Source: Pseudomonas sp. BSw22131 (lineage in GTDB: Bacteria > Pseudomonadota > Gammaproteobacteria > Pseudomonadales > Pseudomonadaceae). Taken from it: 64,000 nucleotides of DNA. The stretch lies in contig NZ_CP113949.1 in the NCBI RefSeq assembly GCF_026810445.1, positions 1 through 64,000 of the forward strand, in the 5' to 3' direction. The position numbers and the translations under genes are program-made. Within the stretch, counting starts at the first letter, position 1, and every line of letters starts with the position of its first letter. Positions 38,963 through 48,875 of this stretch are shown here, one piece after another. The notes under the pieces are model-generated. The model worked only from the letters and a program-made list of their open reading frames with translations, was not told the DNA's origin and made no database searches.

Positions 38963-41900
38963 TCAAGCTACCTGAGTGACGTTGGCGGAGGGCTTGCTGA
39001 CGTGTAGCCAGTCGAGCAACGTTCGGTTGACGAGCGTGGCGTGTGTCAGAGGCGAGAAGTGACCGGCATCGGCAATCTCCAAGAACAGTGCCTTTTCGAG
39101 CTGTCGCAGCGGCATGACGCACTGGGCCTGGATCACATTGTCCTGAGCGCCGTGGATGACCAGCAGCGGCACGTTCAGATCTCCCAATGCCTCGCGGATG
39201 TCGAATGTACTCAGCGCATTAATGTAGGCACCCAGGCTCCTGAGGTTCAGGCCCGCGCCGATCCGTGAGGCGACGCTGCCGTTACCCGGTAGAATTTGGT
39301 CGAACATCTCGCCGCGCCCCTCCAGTTCACTTTGCGCTTGCAGAGTGTCTTCCAGGATCGTCTCGCCGAACCACGGCGCGGCGCTGATCACCGTGATGGG
39401 CCCTACGCAGGGCGAGTGTTGGAGCGCAGCATGCAGTGCCACGCAGCCTCCAAGCGACCAGCCGATGCACGGGACTGGCTGACCCGCCACGGACAGTTCC
39501 TCGCACAATTGCGCCAATTGCGCAGCGACCCTACCCAGATCGATCTCTGGGGTATCGGGCTGTACTGCGTCATGCAGCGGCAATTCGACGATGCAAGGAT
39601 TCCAGCCATCACGACGCAGCATGGGCAACTGCTGCACCCAGATTCTGGGTGAGGCATTGAGCGGGCTGACCAGTATCACAGGCGGCAAGTTGCCTGCCTG
39701 GTCCAGCACCGTCAGGCCGCTGCGGGTCTGACGCCGGCGCAGGCCCAGTGGCAGGTCGGCCGCCGCTTGGTCAGCTACCCGGCCCGACTGCGCCGCACGT
39801 TCGATCAGCGTGGCCAGTTCGGCAAGAGTGCTTGCGGCAAAGGCCTGTTCGACAGCCATCTTCCCGCTCCGTTTCTGGAAGGGTGCCAGCAGTTGCAGTA
39901 CCGTCAGGGAGTCGAGCCCAAGGCTGGACAGCGGAGCTTGGCTATCGACCTCTTCGAGTCGGTAGCCGCACAGCTGGGCCAGGCGTTGGCGCAGTTCCTC
40001 CAGCACGTTGGCGGATCCGCCAGCGTTGTCCTGGTCTGTGGCTGTGCTTGGCAGGCCAGGCCAGAACGCGCGGCGGGCGAAGGGGTAGGGGGGCACATGG
40101 ATGGCCTGGGATACTCCGATGCGGGTAGCCATGCCTTGCAGCCAGCGAGCAGCGACGCCGTCGGGTCGACGAGTGCTGGCGGGCAGCTCTTGGTAGTCGC
40201 GAGCGACAACCACCCCTGTCGGAGTCGAGCGCCCCCATCGCGCCAGGGCATCGACCACTTGGTCGACCTGCTCTGCGCAGACCACCGCCCGCACGGCCTG
40301 AGGCGTTCTGGCGGCACAACTGGCACACACTTGTGCATAGGACAGTGTGCCTTGGGCGAGAAATCGGGCCAGCAATAGTGCCGTTCTTTGTAGTCCGGCT
40401 TCACTGGCGGCGCTGATGCACAGGCCTTCGATATCGACCTGTACAGCGCTTGCGCTGCCTGGCTTGTGCAACAACACATGGGCGTTCACACCGGTGAAGC
40501 CGAACGCGCTGATGGCGATGCCGGCGCCGGGCGGCAGCGCATGTGCGGTGTGCGGGGATGATACCGGCATGATGTCGTGCCAGTGCGAAGAAGAGGATGG
40601 CCTCAGCAGCGGCCCGGGTATCTGCTGCCGGTCCAGGGCCAATAGAGCCTTGAGCACGCTGAGTAGCCCAGAACTGACCAGGGTATGACCGAAGATCGTT
40701 TTGTTCGCCCCAAGGTATCGCAGCCCTTGTCCCTCGAGCTGCCCGTAGGTCTGCGCCAACGCCTTGGCTTCGAGCGGATCGCCCACTGGGGTTCCTGTAC
40801 CGTGGGTCTCGATCAGGGCAATGTGCTCAGGTCCTTGCCCACCTTGTCGTCGCGCATCCTCCCAGGCTGCACGGATGACCTCGGTTTGCCCGCTCACACT
40901 CGGCGACATCAGGCCATTGCTGCGACCATCGTGGCCAACCGCACTGCCATCGAGCTGCGCGAGCATTGCCAGCCCCAGGTTCTGGGCCACCTCTTGGGTG
41001 GTCAACAACAGCGCTCCGGCCCCCTCGGCGGGTGCGAAGCCGTCAGCGCGTTCGTCGAATGCAAGACAGTGCCCGGAGGCAGAGAGCACCTGGCTTGCCT
41101 GTGCTAGGCGAAAAACTTCATCGGTGCAGAACAGCGTCGCTGCGCAGACGATAGCGGCATCGCACTCGCCACTGCGTAACGCCATGGCGGCTTGGTGTAG
41201 TGCCACCAGGAAGGATGAGCAGGCGGTGTCGATCGAAAGCACAGGTCCCGGCAGGTCGAAACAGTAGGCGATACGACCGGCCAGGGCGGAGAACGCATTG
41301 CCGGTGAAAGCCGCAGCACTGATTGCTTGCTCGCTGTGTGCGCTGAGTACGTGGCGGTAGTCGCCCGGCAGCCCGGTGGCGAATACGCCGCAACGCAGTG
41401 TCTTGAGCTCGGGCAGGGTCAGTCCGCTGCACTCAATGGCGTGCCAGGCCTGCTCCAGGGAAAGCCGTTGCTGCGGATCGACGCAGACCGACTCGTTGGG
41501 CGAGACATGGAAGAAGCCATTGTCGAAGGCGTCGATGTCCCGCAGAAACCCACCCTTGAAGCTCCCGGTTCGTTTGTGCTCACCCATGACGCCGGTTTGC
41601 GGTTTGCCGCTCTCGAGCACTGCCCACAGTTCGTCGAGCGATGCCGCACCTGGGAAACGACCGGCGGCGCCCACGATCACCGGTGTGCGTCCAGTCTTGG
41701 CGCGAGGGTTTTCGTTTGGAGTTGTCCGTGTTGTGGTCGAAGGTTCGATGCGTACTTGAAGCAGTTTCAATAGCTCGCGCAGCGAGGCGGCCTCGAACAG
41801 GTCCGCCGTGCGGCAGGGCACTGCGAAGCGTTGGGCAATGGCCTTCGCCAGCTGCGCCGCGAGGATCGAATCGACGCCACGTTCGATGTAGGGTTCGTCT

Positions 41901-41983
41901 GCGTCGAGCGGCTCGACTTCGAGCAGCGCATCGGCGAACAGTTTCTGCAGGGCCGATAACGATAATGCGTCAGGGTGAGTCAT
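38963..41983 (-). CDS. trans-AT PKS: ACP-KS-ACP-TE (LkcG-like), chain-releasing protein
   Basis: The 1006 residues read: ACP (Ser39 in GVDS), ketosynthase (about 100-505, Cys255 in DTACSS, His394, His433), ACP (Ser692 in GLDS), and an alpha/beta-hydrolase thioesterase (about 765-995) with nucleophile Ser843 in GWSLG, Asp948 and His975. The segment around the second KS histidine (FGHTLVSSGLL) departs from the usual NIGHLEPAAG, although the histidine is kept. The N-terminal ACP completes the KS that ends the 41980-48684 protein. It overlaps that gene by four bases (ATGA). The terminal TE makes this the last protein of the line although it is encoded second. Confidence 0.93.
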   Translation of the reverse strand: MTHPDALSLSALQKLFADALLEVEPLDADEPYIERGVDSILAAQLAKAIAQRFAVPCRTADLFEAASLRELLKLLQVRIEPSTTTRTTPNENPRAKTGRTPVIVGAAGRFPGAASLDELWAVLESGKPQTGVMGEHKRTGSFKGGFLRDIDAFDNGFFHVSPNESVCVDPQQRLSLEQAWHAIECSGLTLPELKTLRCGVFATGLPGDYRHVLSAHSEQAISAAAFTGNAFSALAGRIAYCFDLPGPVLSIDTACSSFLVALHQAAMALRSGECDAAIVCAATLFCTDEVFRLAQASQVLSASGHCLAFDERADGFAPAEGAGALLLTTQEVAQNLGLAMLAQLDGSAVGHDGRSNGLMSPSVSGQTEVIRAAWEDARRQGGQGPEHIALIETHGTGTPVGDPLEAKALAQTYGQLEGQGLRYLGANKTIFGHTLVSSGLLSVLKALLALDRQQIPGPLLRPSSSSHWHDIMPVSSPHTAHALPPGAGIAISAFGFTGVNAHVLLHKPGSASAVQVDIEGLCISAASEAGLQRTALLLARFLAQGTLSYAQVCASCAARTPQAVRAVVCAEQVDQVVDALARWGRSTPTGVVVARDYQELPASTRRPDGVAARWLQGMATRIGVSQAIHVPPYPFARRAFWPGLPSTATDQDNAGGSANVLEELRQRLAQLCGYRLEEVDSQAPLSSLGLDSLTVLQLLAPFQKRSGKMAVEQAFAASTLAELATLIERAAQSGRVADQAAADLPLGLRRRQTRSGLTVLDQAGNLPPVILVSPLNASPRIWVQQLPMLRRDGWNPCIVELPLHDAVQPDTPEIDLGRVAAQLAQLCEELSVAGQPVPCIGWSLGGCVALHAALQHSPCVGPITVISAAPWFGETILEDTLQAQSELEGRGEMFDQILPGNGSVASRIGAGLNLRSLGAYINALSTFDIREALGDLNVPLLVIHGAQDNVIQAQCVMPLRQLEKALFLEIADAGHFSPLTHATLVNRTLLDWLHVSKPSANVTQVA

Positions 41984-44900
41984 GAGGCCTCCAGGTCTGC
42001 GGCGGTTTCGAACCAGTAAGGTTTGCTGTCGAAGGCATAGCCAGGTAGCGAAATGCGTCTGCCGGGGCCCTTCAGGTAAATGCGTCTGAGCGTGTCGCGG
42101 CCCTGCAGATAAGCGGACGCAAGCTCTGTGACGACGCTGTTGTCGAGCTCCAGCAGCGGCCCTTCGTTGACGTGGCTCCTGAGGGCGTGGGGCTCGACGT
42201 AGTGCAAGGCCGCGCTGCTCAACTGCTCGATCAATGAGGGCAGATCCATGGCGCTTACCACCAGTCGGTGCTCGAAGCTTTCACGCCCTATTGCCAAGGT
42301 CCGGGCCACGTCTGCCAGGGGCAGGCGCGGGTTGCTGCGCAGATGCTCGATCAGCTCATCGCGCATGCGTTCAAGCGATGCCTTGGTTCTGGCGCACAGG
42401 CCTACCAAGTGCAGTTGCCCAGGTTGTGCCGTGACTTGTGGTGTCGGTGCATCGGCCTGCGTTAGCACCACATGCGCATTGGTGCCGCCAAAGCCGAAGG
42501 AACTGATGCCTGCGACACGGTCGTTCGACCGCCAGGGCTGCTTTTCGGTGAGCAGTGAAAAAGGCGTGTCCTGTAGGTCGATTTCCCGATTTTGCTGACG
42601 GAAGTTCAAGTTGGCAGGCAGCCAGCCGGTCTCTATCGCCTTGATGACCTTGACCAAGGCCGGTACGGCTGCTGCAGGTTCCAGGTGGCCCGTGTTGGTC
42701 TTGACCGCTCCGACCAGCACGCTTGCCGGTAGCTTTGCGGGGGCTTGCTGGGCGATGAAGGCACTCAGGGCTTGCAGCTCTATCGGGTCACCAAGGCGCG
42801 TCCCGGTGCCATGCGCCTCGATGTAGCCCAGGCGCTCTGCCAACTCGGGCGTGTACGCCGCCAGCAACAGGTCACACTGGGCGTTCGGGTTGGGGGAAGT
42901 CAGCGAATTGGCACGCCCCCCGTGATTGACCTGGCTGGCGACGATCCGCGCTCTGATGTTGTCGCCATCGCGCACCGCATCGGCGTAGCGCTTGATGAGG
43001 AAGGCGCCACACCCTTCACCGCGCACATAGCCATCAGCCGATTCATCGAACGTGGCGCAGCGAGCGCTCGCCGACAACACACCCATGCTGGCGGCCGCGT
43101 GGGTTACGACCGGGTCGATCATCAGGCTGACTCCGCCACACAGTACCGTATCGCACTCTTGTTCCTGCAGGGCCTTGATGCCGCGATGCAAGGCGACCAG
43201 TGTTGACGAGCAAGCGGTGTCGACCGTTTCGCTGGGGCCACTGAAACCGAATTGGTAGGACACCCGGTTGGAGAGCATCGCATGAGCGTTGCCCGTGGCG
43301 GCGAAGGGATGTTTTGAGCGACCCCACAGCTGCAGCAGCACCTGGTAGTCGTTGAACTGCACGCCCGCGAAGACACCGGTGCGGGTGATGTCGCCTGGTC
43401 GATAGCCCGCGTCGAGGCAGGCGTTGTATGCCGTTTGCAGGAACAGTCGATGCTGGGGATCCATCAGCATCGCCTCACGTGCCGAGAGACCAAAGAAGCG
43501 TGCATCGAAATGCTCGATATTCCGCACCGCACCGCCGTAGAGGTCCTCCTCGGGCCAGCGCGTCATCGGCACGATGGCGCTGCGCCCATGCAGGAGCGAG
43601 TCCCAGAATGTCTCGACAGTGTCCCCACCTGGCAACGTGGCGGCCATACCGATGATGGCATAGCCTGTGAGCGATTCATCGGGATGGCCGGCGTCGGGTG
43701 CTCTGCTCGTGCTCAGGTCTTGTGTGTCGAATGCCCGTTGGCTGTCGAGATAGCGGACCAACTGACTCGGCGTGTTGTAGCGGAACAGTGCGCTGGCAGC
43801 CATCGGCACCGAGAACCGAGCCTGTACGTTTTTCGCCAGTTCTTGTAGGCCGACCGAGTCGAGGCCCATCTCGCCCCAACGCGCCTCAGGATCAATCCTC
43901 TGCGCAGGAATGGCGGTGAGCGTCTCGAGCAGTTCGTTCACTGCCTCACGCAATGCATCAGGTGAGTTCGACTCGCAAGCCCGATTGCCTGCGGGATCCT
44001 GGCGAGGTGGTGCGAGCAACCGTTCGGTGATGCGTCCGGTATCGCCGCCAAGTACCGCCACCGCCCACACATCTGCGGCCAGTGCTGAGGGCAGTCGCAG
44101 TGCCAGATCTACCCCAGTGTTCGCTTCAAGGGGCTCGAGCCCGGTTTCATGTGCCATGAACTGAAGCGTCTGGGTATCGACTTGCATGCCAGTGTCTTTC
44201 CAGAGCGGCCATGCGACGCTGAGGGTGCGGCCATGGCGCTGCCCGAGCGCCACCGAACGGCTGCGCGCCTGGGCGAAACCATCGAGCCAGGCGTTGGCGT
44301 AGGCGTAGTCGGTCTGCCCTGCGTTGCCGAATGCCGCAGCGATTGAAGAGAACAGCATGAACAGGTCCAACGGGGCCGAGCCGATCGCTTCGTCCAGCGC
44401 CAGGGTGGTCTCGATCTTGCTGCGTGCGACTTGTTCAAAGTCTTCGAACGCCTTGTCGGTCAGTACCCCATCGCGCAGCACGCCGCTCGCGATCAGCACA
44501 CCGTTCAGTGGGCTCATTTGGGCGAGCAATGCCCTGGCTGCCCCGACGTCTGCCAGGTCAGCGCTGAAGTAGCGAACCGTCCCGCCCTGCGCGCTCATCT
44601 GTTGGCACTCATGCCTGATGTGCGCGCTGTCAGGTCGCCGTCCTACCAGGCTGATATGGGCACCGAAGTCACTCGCCAGTCGGCGAGCGACGGCTTGGCC
44701 GATTCCGCCGAAGCCTCCGGCGATCAGGTAATGTCCGCCCTGACGCCATAGCGTCGGGGGTGCGACTGGCAACTCTATCGGGCGCCATTGCAGGCGTTGG
44801 CTTTGCGTGCCCTGCAGACGTTCGTGCACGTGGCCGCTGACTGGTATGAACGCTAGGCGTGCCAAGGCCTGCTGGAGAACATCGGGCTGCGCCAGCGAAC

Positions 44901-47900
44901 CGCCGACCTGCAGTGACAAGATCCTCAGCTGCGGTTGTTCCTTGCAAAGACTGCGCAGCAAGCCGACGAGACCTGCTTGGGCATCGGGTTCGTTTGGCAG
45001 ACAGACCATCAGTGATCTTGGGCCTTGCAGATGAGCAATGGCTTGGAACAGTGCCCAGTGCAGCGCGCGTTGGGTAGGCTCCTGCGCGATAGGGGTACTC
45101 GATGTGTTGCCCAGGGCAATGACGATGGGATGCTCTTGCGGGATGTCGTCGAGTGCGCGCTTGCAGGCTTGTACGAGGTTGGTGGTACGGGGGGCGCCGC
45201 AGGACGATGTTGGCGCCGGGTCGACCGGGTCCAGCACGACGATCCGATGCCCATGGCCTCGGAGTTGTCGATCCAGCTCCGGATCGACAATTAAGGTGAA
45301 GGGGCTGGTGAACGTGCGCGTTGTCTCGGACGCATTGGACGTGAAGTCCGCAACTGCGAGCAGAAGCCGATCATCGGTCTCTGGTGGTGGATTCGAGCTT
45401 TGTGGTTCGTGTGATACACGTAGTTCATTGGCCCACAGTGGTATTTTCTCGAAAGGATAACTCGGCAGGTCGAGCATCTTGCCCGGTGGGTTGTGGTGCC
45501 GCCAGTCGATGCTTTCCCCTGCCTGAAAGCGGCTGGCTGCCTGCTCGAGCTGAGCGCTGAAGGTCGCTTGGTGCGCAGTCGACGATGCCAGTGCGTTGGC
45601 CAGGTCATCCAGGTCGGTGACCAAGGCGCAGAACCTGTAGCGCATTGCCGGACGGGTCACGTTTAACGTGTAGGCGACGTCCTCCAGGCACAGCCCCTCC
45701 TGCTTAAGCAGGTAGTCGAGGATGGCGGCCTTGAGCGCATTCAACGACGCTTCGCTTTGCGCGCTGATAGCCACTGCCATGGGTACGGCGTCATGTCGTG
45801 CCGGTGCATCCACCTGCGGCGGCATGTATTCGCCCACGATGACATGGGCGTTGGCACCACCAGCGCCGAAGCTGCTCAGACCGGCGTAGCGACGCTGGCC
45901 GTCAGGTGTGTTCCAAGGCACAAGTTCGGTCTGCGGACGAACTGTTCCCTCACCGACGGGTATCAATGGATTGGCGATGTCGCAACCGATCGTAGGGGCG
46001 AGCGAGCGGTGACGAAGTTGCAACACGATCTTGGCCAACCCCGCCAGACCGGCGGCAGGCTCCAGATGGCCGATATTGCTTTTGATCGATCCTACGGCGC
46101 AGTGCCCGTAATCGCGTGCCCCATATATGCCGTTCAGCGCTTCGATCTCGATCGGATCTCCTAAGCGAATACCGGTGCCATGCGCCTCGATGTAGGTGAT
46201 GTCGTGTGCCTGGCGGTCGGCATCGCGCAGTGCGGCTTCGATGACCTTGGTTTGCGCTGCTGCCGAGGGTACCGTGAAGCCGCTGCTGCGCCCGCCTGCG
46301 TTAACCGCGCTACCATGGATGACCGCATGGATGCGTGCGTCGGCATCGATTGCCTCCTGCAAGGGCTGAAGGACGAAGACCACGTGCCCTTCACCTGGGA
46401 CATACCCGTCTGCCTGTGCACCGAAGGTATGACAGCGGCCCGTCGGGCTGAGGAATTTGCCCTGGCTGAGCACCCGATATTTATGTGGGCTGACCATGAT
46501 ATTGGCTGCGCCTACGATTGCCTGTCGGCACTCGCCGCGGCGCAGTGCTGCGATGGCCAGATGGAGGGCCGTCAGCGATCCTGAGCACATGGTATCCAAG
46601 GTCAGCGATGGCCCACGGAAGTCGAAATGATAAGAAAGCCGGTTGGCCTGGGCAGAGAACGAGGTGTCGATGGGCTGGGACGCTTCCAATTGCTGGTAGT
46701 GTCCGTACATCGCTGCGATGAAAACCCCTACGTCTGGAGTCGGCGCGGCGAAGAATCCTGAGTTTTCCAGCGCATGGTGAGTCGTCTGCAGCAGTTTGCG
46801 CTCGGCTGGGTCCATGCGCTCGGCAGCTTTGAACGTGGTTTGGAAGAACAGCGGGTCGAACATCTCGACATTGTCGATGAAGCCGCCATGGCGGGCATAG
46901 CTACGGCCCGCGGCGCTGGCATCGCTGTCATAGAACGCGCGCCAGTCCCAGCGTTGCGATGGGACGGGGCGCACTGCCAATCGCGCTTCTGCCAGCAGCG
47001 ACCACAATTCTTCCATGCTGGTAGCACCTGGAAAAGAGCCCGCCATACCGACGATGGCAATATCCTGCGCCCGCCAGTGCGGCTCGTCCTGGGTGTGAGC
47101 GCGCACATGTGGGGAGGGGGCTCGCCAAGTGAGCTCGGGAGGGGACTGGGGGGCCACCGCGGGCTCGGGCTGCAGTCCAATGATCGCCGCGCGAGCCTCT
47201 ATGTAGGCCGACAGGCTCGAGATACTCGGGTGCTCGAACAGGATGGAGCGGGGGACTCTAGTGACCATGCCTGCCTCGGCCAGGCGGCGTTCGATCTCTG
47301 CGGCAATGCTGATCGCCGCGACTGAGTCAGCGCCGTGATCCAGCACGTTTTCAGCCTCTGCGAGATTTTCCAGGCCAGTAAACTTGGCAATGGCTTGGCG
47401 CACCAGCAGCTTAGTATCCAGCGTTGGCGCGCGACTGGCTTTCGCCGCTTGTCGACCGGAGGGTGCCTCAGTCAGCAGCCTGCCAGCGTAAATCAGGGCG
47501 TCGGCGCAGCGGGCGGCAAGCAGCTCATCCATCGCCGCCAGGGCTTTGTCAGGGGCCATAGGCAACAGCAGTCCGCGGTCCTGGCCCATCGCCATACCGC
47601 TCACATCCCAGATACCCCAGCCGATGGTTGACCAGCCCGTATGGCCTTGCAGGCATTGCCGCTCAGCCAGAGCATGCAGGTAGGCGTTGGCTGATGCGTA
47701 GGCCGTCTGTCCGGCCAGACCGACGGTTGCCGATAGCGAGCCGAACATGACCACGCGGCGTATTGCCATCTCGTTCTGCAGCTGCGCAAGGGCAAGGGCC
47801 GGCGCGATCTTGGTCTTCAGGACCTTTTCCAAAGAGGAAGTCGTCTGCGATTGGAAAAGGCCATCTTCCAGATGACCGGCGAGGTGAAAGACGGTGTCCA

Positions 47901-48684
47901 CCCGACCGTAGCGTTCATGGAGCGTCGAAAGCGTCTGTCGCAGGCTCTCGGTGTCCGTCGCATCGCCTTGGAAGTAGCCTGAGCAACCCAGCGCTTTCAA
48001 GCGCGAGCGTCGTTCATCGCTCAAGGGCGAGCGGCCCATGACGAAAACCGGTTGCTGGCCGACGATATGTTCCAGCAGGTGCTGGCCGATGCCACCCAAG
48101 CCGCCGATGATCAGCGCCGGCCCGTCCTGGCTTCTGGGTTCGTTCGCGAGCGGCGTTACTTGTTGGTGCAGATGAGCCACTAGGCGCTTGCCACCCTCGA
48201 CTCGCAGGCGCCGAAGCCCTTCCTGCTGCATTAGCCCGCAGATGGTGAGTGACTTTGCCAGGCTCGCATCGCTTTCCAGCCAGGTGTGAGCCAGTTGTTC
48301 GGTTTCGCAGCGCAGGGATTGCAACAAGCCGTGCGCAGCAGCTGCGTCGGCGTTGGCGATACCGCTGAAAAGCAAAAGCTTCAGAGGCGTGCCCGTCGCC
48401 AACAGCGCGGCGATGATGCGATGAATCGACTCGAACTGGCTTTGCGCCAGCTGCCATGGGCCAGAGGTTTCGGTTTCGGCTACAGGCACCAGCACAGTGT
48501 CGCCCGCCGCGAGGGCGCTGCCTGCGATCCGGTCGGCATCGATCGGAATGCAGCCGTCGGGGGTATCGCAGTGTTGGCCATCTGCTATTGCAAGCCACGT
48601 TCTACCGGTCGAGGCAGGGCTGCAAGATTCGGCAGACCATACGATTTTCGCGGTGTGGCAAGTCGAACGCTCATCGGATTGCAT
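41980..48684 (-). CDS. trans-AT PKS: KR-ACP-KS-KR-ACP-KS (LkcF-like)
   Basis: The 2234 residues read: a KR with N-terminal structural half (about 30-405; GGLGGIG, Ser316, Tyr329), ACP (Ser454 in GADS), KS (about 540-950, Cys700 in DTMCSGS, His835, His873), KR (about 1130-1500; GGFGGIG, Tyr1460), ACP (Ser1610 in GLDS) and KS (about 1675-2075; Cys1825 in DTACSS, His1958, His2000), with a post-KS linker at the end. There is no AT. It is the first gene of the operon but starts mid-module and ends on a bare KS, so it must take its chain from the KS-DH protein (28075-33522) and pass it to the ACP-KS-ACP-TE protein. The ATG at 48684 has an AGAAGG ribosome site. A candidate lux box lies about 60 bp upstream. 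Confidence 0.93.
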   Translation of the reverse strand: MQSDERSTCHTAKIVWSAESCSPASTGRTWLAIADGQHCDTPDGCIPIDADRIAGSALAAGDTVLVPVAETETSGPWQLAQSQFESIHRIIAALLATGTPLKLLLFSGIANADAAAAHGLLQSLRCETEQLAHTWLESDASLAKSLTICGLMQQEGLRRLRVEGGKRLVAHLHQQVTPLANEPRSQDGPALIIGGLGGIGQHLLEHIVGQQPVFVMGRSPLSDERRSRLKALGCSGYFQGDATDTESLRQTLSTLHERYGRVDTVFHLAGHLEDGLFQSQTTSSLEKVLKTKIAPALALAQLQNEMAIRRVVMFGSLSATVGLAGQTAYASANAYLHALAERQCLQGHTGWSTIGWGIWDVSGMAMGQDRGLLLPMAPDKALAAMDELLAARCADALIYAGRLLTEAPSGRQAAKASRAPTLDTKLLVRQAIAKFTGLENLAEAENVLDHGADSVAAISIAAEIERRLAEAGMVTRVPRSILFEHPSISSLSAYIEARAAIIGLQPEPAVAPQSPPELTWRAPSPHVRAHTQDEPHWRAQDIAIVGMAGSFPGATSMEELWSLLAEARLAVRPVPSQRWDWRAFYDSDASAAGRSYARHGGFIDNVEMFDPLFFQTTFKAAERMDPAERKLLQTTHHALENSGFFAAPTPDVGVFIAAMYGHYQQLEASQPIDTSFSAQANRLSYHFDFRGPSLTLDTMCSGSLTALHLAIAALRRGECRQAIVGAANIMVSPHKYRVLSQGKFLSPTGRCHTFGAQADGYVPGEGHVVFVLQPLQEAIDADARIHAVIHGSAVNAGGRSSGFTVPSAAAQTKVIEAALRDADRQAHDITYIEAHGTGIRLGDPIEIEALNGIYGARDYGHCAVGSIKSNIGHLEPAAGLAGLAKIVLQLRHRSLAPTIGCDIANPLIPVGEGTVRPQTELVPWNTPDGQRRYAGLSSFGAGGANAHVIVGEYMPPQVDAPARHDAVPMAVAISAQSEASLNALKAAILDYLLKQEGLCLEDVAYTLNVTRPAMRYRFCALVTDLDDLANALASSTAHQATFSAQLEQAASRFQAGESIDWRHHNPPGKMLDLPSYPFEKIPLWANELRVSHEPQSSNPPPETDDRLLLAVADFTSNASETTRTFTSPFTLIVDPELDRQLRGHGHRIVVLDPVDPAPTSSCGAPRTTNLVQACKRALDDIPQEHPIVIALGNTSSTPIAQEPTQRALHWALFQAIAHLQGPRSLMVCLPNEPDAQAGLVGLLRSLCKEQPQLRILSLQVGGSLAQPDVLQQALARLAFIPVSGHVHERLQGTQSQRLQWRPIELPVAPPTLWRQGGHYLIAGGFGGIGQAVARRLASDFGAHISLVGRRPDSAHIRHECQQMSAQGGTVRYFSADLADVGAARALLAQMSPLNGVLIASGVLRDGVLTDKAFEDFEQVARSKIETTLALDEAIGSAPLDLFMLFSSIAAAFGNAGQTDYAYANAWLDGFAQARSRSVALGQRHGRTLSVAWPLWKDTGMQVDTQTLQFMAHETGLEPLEANTGVDLALRLPSALAADVWAVAVLGGDTGRITERLLAPPRQDPAGNRACESNSPDALREAVNELLETLTAIPAQRIDPEARWGEMGLDSVGLQELAKNVQARFSVPMAASALFRYNTPSQLVRYLDSQRAFDTQDLSTSRAPDAGHPDESLTGYAIIGMAATLPGGDTVETFWDSLLHGRSAIVPMTRWPEEDLYGGAVRNIEHFDARFFGLSAREAMLMDPQHRLFLQTAYNACLDAGYRPGDITRTGVFAGVQFNDYQVLLQLWGRSKHPFAATGNAHAMLSNRVSYQFGFSGPSETVDTACSSTLVALHRGIKALQEQECDTVLCGGVSLMIDPVVTHAAASMGVLSASARCATFDESADGYVRGEGCGAFLIKRYADAVRDGDNIRARIVASQVNHGGRANSLTSPNPNAQCDLLLAAYTPELAERLGYIEAHGTGTRLGDPIELQALSAFIAQQAPAKLPASVLVGAVKTNTGHLEPAAAVPALVKVIKAIETGWLPANLNFRQQNREIDLQDTPFSLLTEKQPWRSNDRVAGISSFGFGGTNAHVVLTQADAPTPQVTAQPGQLHLVGLCARTKASLERMRDELIEHLRSNPRLPLADVARTLAIGRESFEHRLVVSAMDLPSLIEQLSSAALHYVEPHALRSHVNEGPLLELDNSVVTELASAYLQGRDTLRRIYLKGPGRRISLPGYAFDSKPYWFETAADLEAS

Positions 48685-48744
48685 GGCATTGCCTTCTGGC
48701 TGCGGGCGGGAACAGGGATGCTAGGGCAGTGGCCAGATGCAAGA

Positions 48745-48764
48745 AATTACAAGAATTGGTAGGT
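48745..48764. promoter_or_regulatory. Candidate lux box upstream of the PKS operon
   Basis: Read toward the PKS operon it is ACCTACCAATTCTTGTAATT. It shares CTACCA with the better box before luxI and has CT-N12-AA instead of CT-N12-AG. It lies about 60 bases before the first synthase gene, nearly the same distance as the luxI box to luxI. Confidence 0.45.
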
Positions 48765-48875
48765 GATTAATCGTGGCGTTTATTCGTGTACGCGATGCGT
48801 GGTCTGACCGGGGCTGCGAGACGGGCAAAAGCGCTCTACACTGTTAAGCCGGTGGATGACCAGGAGGGCTCGTCG

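Noticed and set aside
28710-41985. Many plus-strand open frames of 60-270 codons opposite the PKS genes
   Set aside because: Expected in G/C-rich coding DNA; low-complexity Arg/Ser/Ala-rich translations; all lie opposite intact domains.
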